From Fimbriiglobus ruber (lineage in GTDB: Bacteria; Planctomycetota; Planctomycetia; Gemmatales; Gemmataceae): a stretch of 64,000 nucleotides of DNA. Shown here one piece after another: positions 1 to 7,661 of the stretch. The notes below the pieces were generated by a model, which was not told the DNA's origin, made no database searches, and was given only the letters and a program-made list of their open reading frames with translations. How positions within the stretch are numbered: position 1 is the first letter of the stretch; each line of letters begins with the position of its first letter. The position numbers were made by a program, and so were the translations under genes. The stretch lies in contig NZ_NIDE01000011.1 in assembly GCF_002197845.1 (NCBI RefSeq), forward strand, positions 1 to 64,000, in the 5' to 3' direction.

Positions 1-90
1 GCGTGAAAGGACATGTCGGTTTTCAGAGTCACACGTCGCGTGTCGAGTTTAGAAATGTGTCAATCAAGGAATTCTAACGGTCTCGAATCC

Positions 91-305
91 TTATTCGAAG
101 CGATCGCAGAACGCCTGGATGTGCAACACGTAGCCCTCGCAGGTCAAAACCGCTCGGTGCTTCTCGCACCAGTCGAGGTACTTCTCGAACAGTTCGGCGA
201 CGGTCAGGACGGTGGATTTGGCCGAGGTGGACTTCGGCTACCACGCTGGTGTGGAACTTCTTCGGATGGCCTCCGGCGCGGTCCACTTGCTCTTCGTCTT
301 GCGGG
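91..305 (-). pseudogene. Tyrosine recombinase/integrase N-terminal remnant
   Basis: Read on the minus strand, about 210 bp translate into a phage-integrase SAM-like (core-binding) segment: TVAELFEKYLDWCEKH at its centre, then HIQAFCDRFE just before a TAA stop at 91-93. An in-frame TAG interrupts the upstream part, and the whole catalytic domain (R-H-R-Y) is absent. This is a dead N-terminal fragment of a planctomycete-type site-specific recombinase. The family assignment rests on pattern recognition of the ELFEKYLDWC-type motif. It lies immediately downstream of the palindrome at 339-395, so this end of the window has probably been rearranged. Confidence 0.6.
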
Positions 306-334
306 GAGGGAGCGATCTCGGGATGGGTGTCTAT

Positions 335-2323
335 TCACAACCCGGCAGGAACTGTCCGATTTACGCTGGCCAAATCGGACAGTTCCTGCCGGGTTGCGAA
401 TGAGGCGTCGGGCGAAGCCCTTTGCGGCGGATAGGGGCAGTCTTCCCGGTTCCAGTGCGAGACGTCCCTGTCCATCCGCACCCGATAAAAAACTTCTTCC
501 GCCGTGGGCTCGGCGCTGTTCACGTACCACGGCATGTGCCGGGCCGTGTACGGCGGTGCCGTCCGGAGCGCGCGAGCCCAACCCGGGGTCGACGGGTTGA
601 GGATGGCCCCCGGGCGGTAGAGCGCGAAGGTGGTGTCGATCGGAGCCCGGTACGCACCGAGTTCGGAGTCGTAGTCGGCCCAGAACTTTGACTCCCAGGC
701 CCGCGCGGTCTCGGCATGAGTGTAGTGAGCCGGTAAGTCGTCGATCTTTAAAGAAAACCCGACCTTGTCCGCCGTCGGGTCGAGGTCGAGTAGCTTCCGG
801 AACCGCACGATCGCGTCGAGCGGGCATTCCGCGACCGGGACGATGTCCGGGTCGGTCACGACGTAAGGCACGTCCATGAACTCGCGGGCGTACTCCCACG
901 GCGCGGCGTGGCCGGCGTTCCTCCCGGTGCGAATGACCGTGTACCGCGTGGCCTCCAGGTATCGCACCAGCGGGGGGTAAGCCGAGTCGTTGTCGAGAAA
1001 GACGATGTTCGTCTCCCCGGCCCGTTCCAGCCACGCCACCAATTCCAGAAGGTCGGTCAGTCGGTCGCGACAGACGATGATGACGGGCGTCTTTCCGCCG
1101 TCGGTGCGGGGGCGGGCCGCCAGGCCGGCGAACCGCCCGTACCCGTCGCGGGTTTCGGGCAGCGGCTCGACGCGCCATCCCGAAAGCACCTCGGCCGCCC
1201 GGGCCGCGACGGACGGACGGTTGTAATCGTCGAGGAGAAGTACGCCGCCCGGCCGAACCCGGTCGGCCGCCCACCCCATCATCTCGACTCGCTTTTCGAT
1301 CGACCCGAGGTCGTAGAACACGAGATCGAAATCCGCGGGCGCGGTTCGGGAAAACGTGTCGAGTGTCACGAGACGGTCAGTCCGGATTCCACGATCAGCG
1401 AGAAAGAGGAATGTCCGTGCCAGCCAGCCGGGATGGTCGTCCACGGACCAGACTTCGGGCGCGTGCGGGAGACTCCTCAGCACCACGGACGAAACCCCGC
1501 TACCCAGGTCGAGTATCTTGCGGGCCTTGCGCTCCACGGCCACCGACCAGAGTTTTGCGAGCGTCTGCCAGGACGCGGCCATGTCCGGCGACGACACTCG
1601 GCCGACGTACTCCTCGTACAACGCCCGGACGGCCGCGGGGATAGGAGCCACGGGCCCGGTAAAATGAGATTCCACGGCGGCCCGGTTGAGCCACCGGTCG
1701 AAATCGTAGTGGTCCTCCCAAAACCGCTCGCCCGCGCAGACGAGCGATTTGGGCCGGCACCCGGGCGCCGCCCCGATCCACATTTCGCACGAATAGCGGA
1801 CCCGCTGCTTCGCCTCATGGAACGCGGCGAACGGCGGAAGCCGACGCAACCAGTCCGGCCGGGCGATCCAGAAGTTGCCCGAAAAGTGCGATTCCCCGTC
1901 CTGCCACCAGTTCACGCCGACGACGTCGTGGTCCGCCAAATAAGCCAAGTTGTCCCGCCACCGGCGGACGACGTACTCTTCCATGAGCCGCCGCCACTTC
2001 TGTTTACAGTAGTGATGGGGTGCGGATACGCCTTTCGTGTGCAGGTACAGAATCGGAGCGTTGACCTTCTCTTCTTTCGCGAGCCGGTCGATTTCCATCA
2101 GGGCGAACGTCTCGTAGTGATCGGTGTTCGGGTCGGACCGAACGAGTGTCGCGTCGATCCCCGCGCGGGCCGTGCGGTCAAGGAGCCAGTCCAGTCCGTG
2201 CCCGACGTGGGACAAGCGAATTTCGGTGTGCCCGCAATCCCGCAAGAGGGCGAGCTGGTCGGTCACGACGTCCTGCCAATTTCCCATCGCCGCGGCGTGG
2301 TAAACGACGATCGGCTTCTCCAT
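335..2323 (-). CDS. Three-domain glycosyltransferase / methyltransferase / glycosyltransferase protein
   Basis: Start taken at the ATG giving MEKPIVVYHAAAMGNW (an ATG-less extension upstream looks untranslated). Residues 1-230 resemble an N-terminal glycosyltransferase-like module of polysaccharide clusters (LYLHTKG motif, then a FSGNFWIARPDWL segment). Residues ~240-400 are a class I SAM methyltransferase-like domain with ILDLGSG (about 270-276) and an acidic D-D pair in YDLGS/LLLDDYN. Residues ~411-640 are a second glycosyltransferase-type domain opening with TPVIIVCRDR and containing a DPD (DxD-like) motif near 491-493. Likely role is glycan or surface polysaccharide synthesis; acceptor and donor are unknown. 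The last ~20 residues are encoded by a 24-bp-arm palindrome and are probably not native. Confidence 0.7.
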   Translation of the reverse strand: MEKPIVVYHAAAMGNWQDVVTDQLALLRDCGHTEIRLSHVGHGLDWLLDRTARAGIDATLVRSDPNTDHYETFALMEIDRLAKEEKVNAPILYLHTKGVSAPHHYCKQKWRRLMEEYVVRRWRDNLAYLADHDVVGVNWWQDGESHFSGNFWIARPDWLRRLPPFAAFHEAKQRVRYSCEMWIGAAPGCRPKSLVCAGERFWEDHYDFDRWLNRAAVESHFTGPVAPIPAAVRALYEEYVGRVSSPDMAASWQTLAKLWSVAVERKARKILDLGSGVSSVVLRSLPHAPEVWSVDDHPGWLARTFLFLADRGIRTDRLVTLDTFSRTAPADFDLVFYDLGSIEKRVEMMGWAADRVRPGGVLLLDDYNRPSVAARAAEVLSGWRVEPLPETRDGYGRFAGLAARPRTDGGKTPVIIVCRDRLTDLLELVAWLERAGETNIVFLDNDSAYPPLVRYLEATRYTVIRTGRNAGHAAPWEYAREFMDVPYVVTDPDIVPVAECPLDAIVRFRKLLDLDPTADKVGFSLKIDDLPAHYTHAETARAWESKFWADYDSELGAYRAPIDTTFALYRPGAILNPSTPGWARALRTAPPYTARHMPWYVNSAEPTAEEVFYRVRMDRDVSHWNREDCPYPPQRASPDASFATRQELSDLASVNRTVPAGL
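339..395. repeat. Palindrome, 24-bp arms, 9-nt loop
   Basis: Arms at 339-362 and 372-395 are perfect reverse complements (core AGGAACTGTCCGATTT), loop ACGCTGGCC at 363-371. It lies inside the 3' end of the glycosyltransferase gene, and the stop codon (TGA, minus strand, 335-337) falls just beyond it. It could form a very stable hairpin and act as a terminator, but there is no T-run. More likely it is a REP/MITE-type insertion that replaced the original gene end. No second copy was seen in this window. Confidence 0.8.
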
Positions 2324-2659
2324 CCACAGCCTCGCGACTACGGGCACCACGTTCCGCGGGAAGAGGAGCCGTCCGACAGAACGGCAATGTCATTGCGACT
2401 ATCGTAGCAATAAGACGCCTTCCACCTACTGCCCATCTCCGGTGCTTATCGAGAAATCCCCCTTTCCGCAACTCCCGCGGCGCCTAAAATTCACTGCTCC
2501 TGAACGACCACCCGGCCGGAACCCGGGGCCTAGTGCCGCGGGTGCCGTCCGTTTTGTTTTCGGGTGCGTTGTTCTCCCCTAATCGGGGTCGGGGTCCGTA
2601 AGTGAAGTGTTCCACGCGGGTTACTCCGCGGACGATGCTTCCCCCTTGAACCCTCATTC

Positions 2660-2682
2660 CCCCGGTCCTCGGCGGACCGGGG
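2660..2682 (+). promoter_or_regulatory. Leader hairpin upstream of rpmI
   Basis: Perfect 9-bp stem (CCCCGGTCC at 2660-2668, GGACCGGGG at 2674-2682) with a 5-nt loop, 18 nt before the rpmI GTG. The ribosome-binding site is probably CGAGG at 2691-2695. In many bacteria the rpmI-rplT mRNA leader is bound by L20 for autogenous control. Whether this hairpin plays that role is inference from position only. Confidence 0.35.
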
Positions 2683-2700
2683 CGGAAACGCGAGGCGATC

Positions 2701-2901
2701 GTGGCCAAGAAGAACAAGACGAACAAGAGCGTCAAGAAGCGGATGAAAGCGACCGGGAGCGGCAATCTTGCGCACGCGACCCCCGGCAAGCGGCACTTGA
2801 ACGCCCACATGACCGCCAAGCGGCGGCGGCAACTCCGCCGCGGCGGGGTCGTCACCGGGGCGACCGTCAAGAAGTACCTGATCGCGATGGGCGAGTACTA
2901 A
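2701..2901 (+). CDS. rpmI: 50S ribosomal protein bL35
   Basis: 66-residue highly basic protein starting at GTG with MAKKNKTNKSVKKR and containing the family pattern of alternating K/R, an H-rich centre (NAHMTAKRRRQLRRG) and a C-terminal VKKYL. Length matches bL35 (about 65 residues). Component of the large ribosomal subunit. Followed 53 bp later by rplT, the conserved pair. infC (IF-3), which usually heads this operon, is not upstream here: the neighbour is an oppositely oriented glycosyltransferase gene. Confidence 0.95.
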   Translation: MAKKNKTNKSVKKRMKATGSGNLAHATPGKRHLNAHMTAKRRRQLRRGGVVTGATVKKYLIAMGEY

Positions 2902-2954
2902 CCGCCACGCTCTTGTTTCCACACACTCGCACATTACACAGGGGATGATTCGTC

Positions 2955-3350
2955 ATGGTTCGCGCAGGGAGCGGGAAGACGCTGGCCGCACGGCGGAAGC
3001 GCACGCGGAAGTTGACCAAAGGGTTTCGCCTCAGCCGCCACAACCTGTACCGGCAGGCGATCTCCACGCTGATCCGGGCCCGGGCGTACGCGTTCCGGGA
3101 CCGCAAGGCCAAGAAGCGGCAGTACCGCCGGCTCTGGATCATCCGCATCAACGCCGCCTGCCGGATGCGCGGCCTGCGGTACAGCGAGTTCATCCACGGG
3201 CTGCAACGGGCGCTGGTCGTCCTGGACCGCAAGTCGCTGTCCGAGATCGCCATCCACGACCCGGCCGCGTTCGACCAACTCGTCGAACTGGCCAAGAAGA
3301 ACCTCCACCCGGACCTCGCCAAGCAACACGCGGCCGCCGCCAAGGCGTAG
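2955..3350 (+). CDS. rplT: 50S ribosomal protein bL20
   Basis: 131-residue basic protein. The N-terminal helix-rich region contains [18 protein letters not shown], the [15 protein letters not shown] block and the [15 protein letters not shown] motif, all characteristic of bL20. A little longer than the usual ~118 residues because of an Ala/Lys-rich tail. bL20 is an early assembly protein of the 50S subunit and, in enteric bacteria, represses its own operon through the mRNA leader. Start ATG at 2955 is preceded by GGGGAT about 10 nt upstream. Confidence 0.95.
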   Translation: MVRAGSGKTLAARRKRTRKLTKGFRLSRHNLYRQAISTLIRARAYAFRDRKAKKRQYRRLWIIRINAACRMRGLRYSEFIHGLQRALVVLDRKSLSEIAIHDPAAFDQLVELAKKNLHPDLAKQHAAAAKA

Positions 3351-3446
3351 CCGGTTGCCAGGCGATGGACCGATGGACGCGGCCGTGTGTAGATGGGTGA
3401 CGGTGATGACGGGCGTTCTGAAGAGGCGGGTGGTCTCCTCAGGGTT

Positions 3447-3465
3447 CCCAGGGCGTTGCCCTGGG
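3447..3465. terminator. Hairpin between rplT and rnr
   Basis: Perfect 8-bp stem CCCAGGGC / GCCCTGGG with a GTT loop, about 100 bp after the rplT stop. No U-run follows, so this is a candidate terminator or a short palindromic repeat rather than a classical intrinsic terminator. Confidence 0.35.
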
Positions 3466-3607
3466 TTCCACCCGCCCTCGACCTGATTCCCTCTCGCAAC
3501 AGGCCGCGGACCGAACCTCTCCCCACGTCGTCCGCCTCTATTACCCGACGCGATCCGCCGCGGGTCGTACTCACGTTCTCATCGGCCCAGGAATCGCTGG
3601 GTCCACC

Positions 3608-5866
3608 ATGTCCGAACCCGACCTGACCGCGCGAATCATTCACGCCCTGACCCGGCCCAGCTACACCCCGGTGAAGCCGAAGGTGTTGGCCAAGCGGATG
3701 AACGTCACCGCGGACGAGGACTACGCCGAATTTCGGCGGACCCTCCGCGTGCTGATCCGCGACGGCCGCGTCGAGGTCGGCCGGAACAACGCCCTTCGCG
3801 CCGCCGACCCGTATGGCAGCGTTGTCGGCACGTACCGCCGCACCACCTCCGGGCTGGCGTTCGTCCGCCCCACCGCCCCGACAGCGGACACCGGGCCGGA
3901 CGTCCGCATCCGCGACGGCAAGGAACTCGACGCCTCGACCGGCGACGAAGTCCTGGTCAAGATCACGCGCAAGGCGACCAAACTGGGCGGGGCGTCCGGC
4001 GAGGTCGTCCGCGTCCTCGCGCGGGCCACGCGGACGTTCGTGGGCACGTACTTCGAGCGGGACAGCCAGGGGCTGGTGCGGATCGACGGAACCGTGTTCG
4101 CCCACTCCGTCGCCGTCGGCGATCCCGGCGCGAAGGGGGCGAAGCCGCAAGACAAGGTCGTGGTCGAGATGCTCCGCTTCCCGACGGCCGACGACCGCGG
4201 GGAAGGGGTAATCGCCGAGGTGCTGGGGCCGCTGTCGCAACCCGGCGTCGACCTGCTCTCGATCATCCGCGCGTTCGGGCTGCCCGAAGAGTTCCCACCC
4301 GAGGCGCTGGAAGAAGCCCGCGCCCGGGCGGACCAGTTTCGCGACGACGACCTCGACGGCCGCGAGGATTTCACGAACGACGTGATCATTACCGTCGACC
4401 CGGTCGACGCCCGGGACTTCGACGACGCCGTTTCCGTCACGATCGACCCGAAAACGAAGCACTGGGTGTTGACCGTCCACATCGCGGACGTGTCGCACTT
4501 TGCCAAGCCGGGCGGCCCGCTGGACTCCGAGGCCCGCAAGCGGGCGACCAGCGTTTATCTGCCGCGGAAGGTCATCCCGATGTTCCCGGAGGTGATCTCG
4601 AACGGCCTCGCGAGCCTACAGCAGGGCAAACTGCGGTACGTCAAAACCGTTCGCATGGAGTTCACCCAAAACCTGCAAAAGGGCCACGTCAGCTTTTTCA
4701 ACGGTGCGATCCGCGTCCGCAAACGGTTCACTTACGAACAAGTGGGCGACGTCCTCGCAACCATGTCCCCGTCCGGGACGAACGTAACCCCAGACAAGCC
4801 CCTACCTGCTCCTCCAGCGGATGGCGTCGAGGTCGACCCCGACGTTCTCGCACTCCTCCGGCGGATGCGCGACCTGGCGATGATGCTGCGCAAGAAGCGG
4901 TTCCGCCGCGGGGCGCTGGAACTGAGCATGCCAGAAGCGGTGCTGGAGTACGACGCCGACGGGCGCGTGAACGGGGCGCACTTCGCCGTCAACGATGTGA
5001 GCCACCAGATCATCGAAGAGTTCATGCTGGCGGCGAACGAGGCGGTGGCCGAACATTTCTCGCGGCTCGAAGTGCCCTTCCTCCGCCGGGTCCACCCGGC
5101 CCCCAAGGAAGAAAAGCTGCAGCAGTTCGCCGCGTTCGCCGGCCTGCTCGGCTACCCACTGGAGCGGTCGGACGACCGGTTCGAGCTGCAGCGGGTGTTG
5201 CGGGCAACGGCCGACAAGCCCGAGCGGGCGGCCATCCACTATTCGATGCTCCGCAGCCTCAAGCAGGCTTCGTATTCCCCGGTCCAGGACCAGCACTACG
5301 CGCTGGCGAGCCAGGACTACTGCCACTTCACATCGCCGATCCGCCGGTACCCGGACCTGCAGGTCCACCGCCTGCTAGACCGCTGGATTCGGACCGGCAA
5401 GGCGTCGGCCGACGTGGCCGAGTTGACCGTCCTCGGCGACCACTGCTCGAAGATGGAGCGCCGCGCGGAGACGGCCGAGCGGGAGCTGGTGAAGCTTAAA
5501 CTCCTGCAATACCTCAGCACCCGCCTCGGCGAGAAACTGGACGCCGTCATCACCGGCGTCGCGGACTACGGCTTTTTCGCCCAGGCCGAGCGGTTCCCGG
5601 CCGAGGGGTTGGTTCACATCTCGTCCCTGACCGATGACTATTACCACTACGAAGAAGACCACCACGCCCTGTTCGGCTCGCGGAGCAAGAAGCGGTACCG
5701 ACTCGGCGACCGCGTCCGGGTGGTGGTAGCGCGGGTCGACATCCAGCGGCGGATGCTCGACTTCCGCCTCGCCCCCGACCAACCCGCCCCGGCTGACCGG
5801 CCGCGGCCGGGCCGCGAGCCGGAGCAGTCGGAGCGGAAGAAAGGCAAGCGGCGGAAGAAGGATTGA
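3608..5866 (+). CDS. rnr: Ribonuclease R
   Basis: 752-residue 3'-5' exoribonuclease of the RNB (RNase II/R) family. An N-terminal winged-helix-like region (about 1-70, with YTPVKPKVLAKRMNV) is followed by cold-shock/OB segments, then the RNB catalytic domain, whose signature DPVDARDFDD at residues 264-273 carries the Mg2+-binding aspartates. An S1 domain starts near residue 641 (DAVITGVADYGFFAQ) and the protein ends in a basic tail (QSERKKGKRRKKD). Acts in structured-RNA decay and quality control. Length and domain order are normal. A diverged second copy of its last ~240 bp lies at 10433-10671. Confidence 0.95.
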   Translation: MSEPDLTARIIHALTRPSYTPVKPKVLAKRMNVTADEDYAEFRRTLRVLIRDGRVEVGRNNALRAADPYGSVVGTYRRTTSGLAFVRPTAPTADTGPDVRIRDGKELDASTGDEVLVKITRKATKLGGASGEVVRVLARATRTFVGTYFERDSQGLVRIDGTVFAHSVAVGDPGAKGAKPQDKVVVEMLRFPTADDRGEGVIAEVLGPLSQPGVDLLSIIRAFGLPEEFPPEALEEARARADQFRDDDLDGREDFTNDVIITVDPVDARDFDDAVSVTIDPKTKHWVLTVHIADVSHFAKPGGPLDSEARKRATSVYLPRKVIPMFPEVISNGLASLQQGKLRYVKTVRMEFTQNLQKGHVSFFNGAIRVRKRFTYEQVGDVLATMSPSGTNVTPDKPLPAPPADGVEVDPDVLALLRRMRDLAMMLRKKRFRRGALELSMPEAVLEYDADGRVNGAHFAVNDVSHQIIEEFMLAANEAVAEHFSRLEVPFLRRVHPAPKEEKLQQFAAFAGLLGYPLERSDDRFELQRVLRATADKPERAAIHYSMLRSLKQASYSPVQDQHYALASQDYCHFTSPIRRYPDLQVHRLLDRWIRTGKASADVAELTVLGDHCSKMERRAETAERELVKLKLLQYLSTRLGEKLDAVITGVADYGFFAQAERFPAEGLVHISSLTDDYYHYEEDHHALFGSRSKKRYRLGDRVRVVVARVDIQRRMLDFRLAPDQPAPADRPRPGREPEQSERKKGKRRKKD

Positions 5867-6011
5867 ATACAAACCCAGATTAACCGCAGCGGGCGCGGAC
5901 AAGGCAATGAAGTAAGAAAAACCTGGCGGATGGGTTTCTCTCCGCGCCCTCTCATGCCCTCTGTGACCCCTCTGTGACTAATCCGCTTTTTCGGCCGTAC
6001 CGAGGTTACCT

Positions 6012-7592
6012 ATGCTGACCCGCTTAGTCTTGTTGGTCGCGCTGACCGTTCTGGCCGCTACCGGTTTCGCCCAAGATCCGCCAGCGGTAAAGCCCAAGGC
6101 CAACTTCTCGGCCTCGGTCGCGGCCCTCAACAACCTATTTAAGAAGAACGCCGACGGCACGTTGGCCAAAAAGTACATCGGCCGGGAGTTCACGATCACC
6201 GGCACCGTGAACGAGGTGACGGAAGCCGACGGCGGCCAGACGCTGACCTTGAAAGGGTTGCCGCCGACCGCCGACGATCCGTCCGGGTGTACCATCCCGT
6301 TCCCGGCCGGCCATCCATCCTTGAAGTTGGTGCAGGGGCTGACAGCCGGGACGCTAGTACGGGTCCGGGGGACGATTGACACTGTTACTGGCACCGCTTT
6401 CACTCTTAAAGACCCGGTTCTGGTTTCTACGACCGTGACCCGATCGGCGAAGGGGCCACAAGCCGCGCCGAAAGTGCCGGCTCCCGGGACGGCCCCGAAA
6501 GCCGAACCGACCCCGGCCGTTCACACTCTCAAGCCGGAGGATCTGAAAACGACGGTCGTTGCCCTCACGACCAGATTGTGGAATGACAAGACGGACAAGC
6601 TTTATATTGCTTACCACGGCCAGCAGGTCGAATTGACCGGTCAGGTTTATAAAGTTTCTCGCGCGTCGGATTTCGTTGACGGCAGGTGCGTGCTAACTCT
6701 ATGCGGTTGTCCGACTGGTAATTCAAACGTCCCGTATCAGTTAGAAATGGTTTTTCCGGCCGGTAGCACGGATTTGCCTCGATTGCGGAATCTCATTGAG
6801 GGGGACAAAGTGACCGTGCGCGGGGAGTTCGGTCTGGCGATCGGAGCGCTTGCCCGACTCCAATCCCCGGAGTTAGTGAGCGGCGGCGAGAAACCCCCAG
6901 CGGCCTTGAAGCCGACCCGCACCGTGAGCGCCGAGGCGTTCGCCAAGGAGTTGTTACTCGACCGGGACACGGCGGAGAAACTCCAGGGGCAGGCCATCAC
7001 TTTGACCGGGGTGATCCTTGACGCGGGCGGCGCATACTCCGATTGCGATTTAACTTTGAGCGCCGGAAAACTTAAACCCTCGGATCCGTTCGGGATTTTT
7101 GTCGCGTGTAAAGTTGAAGAAGATCAATTGCAAGCCGTCGTGCAACTTCCCCCCGGGATGAAAGTCCGCGTCGTCGGGATGGTCGGGCGGACCGAAAAAG
7201 ACCGGGTGTGGCTGTCTCGCTGTCAGGTGACGCTCCTGGAACCGAACCCGATGCCGTCCCTGACTGCGACCGAACTGACGGTCGCTTACCGCAACGACCC
7301 GAAGGCGGCGGCCGCGAAGTACGGCGACACGTATGCCCAAAAGACGTTGTTCCTGACCGGCGAGGTGACGGCCCTTACGCAGAATTCATCCGGTACCAAA
7401 GTCGCCTCCCTGAAAGTGCCGGCCGGACCGAAGCTCGAATTGCCGATGTGGGGGGCAGGGACGAGCAAGATCCAGGTCGGGCAAACCGTCCGGTTCAAGG
7501 CATACTGTCGGGGTCTGTCGCAGGACAAAACGGCCGTGCTGGTCCAAGGCAGGCCTCTCCAGGAGGCGAAGCCGCTTCCCATAGACAAGTAG
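6012..7592 (+). CDS. Secreted protein with repeated OB-fold (tRNA_anti-like) domains
   Basis: 526 residues with an N-terminal signal peptide (MLTRLVLLVALTVLAATGFA, cleavage before QDPP). The mature part has about four repeats of the pattern KYIGREFTITGTVNEV..., QQVELTGQVYKV, GQAITLTGVILD and KTLFLTGEVTAL, each followed by beta strands ending in G..VRVRG or similar. This is typical of the tRNA_anti-like OB fold found in planctomycete exported proteins. Ligand unknown; the fold suggests oligosaccharide or nucleic-acid binding but no active-site residues can be named. It stands alone, 145 bp after rnr. Confidence 0.65.
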   Translation: MLTRLVLLVALTVLAATGFAQDPPAVKPKANFSASVAALNNLFKKNADGTLAKKYIGREFTITGTVNEVTEADGGQTLTLKGLPPTADDPSGCTIPFPAGHPSLKLVQGLTAGTLVRVRGTIDTVTGTAFTLKDPVLVSTTVTRSAKGPQAAPKVPAPGTAPKAEPTPAVHTLKPEDLKTTVVALTTRLWNDKTDKLYIAYHGQQVELTGQVYKVSRASDFVDGRCVLTLCGCPTGNSNVPYQLEMVFPAGSTDLPRLRNLIEGDKVTVRGEFGLAIGALARLQSPELVSGGEKPPAALKPTRTVSAEAFAKELLLDRDTAEKLQGQAITLTGVILDAGGAYSDCDLTLSAGKLKPSDPFGIFVACKVEEDQLQAVVQLPPGMKVRVVGMVGRTEKDRVWLSRCQVTLLEPNPMPSLTATELTVAYRNDPKAAAAKYGDTYAQKTLFLTGEVTALTQNSSGTKVASLKVPAGPKLELPMWGAGTSKIQVGQTVRFKAYCRGLSQDKTAVLVQGRPLQEAKPLPIDK

Positions 7593-7661
7593 AACGCCCG
7601 CCCGCGATTTCGCTGTATGAGGCCGCGTGCCGGCCATCAGCGGGTGGCGAGTCGCGGGCAG

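Noticed and set aside
204-1274. Minus-strand frame overlapping the glycosyltransferase gene
   Set aside because: Arg/Pro-rich shadow in another frame; the main frame has coherent domain motifs.
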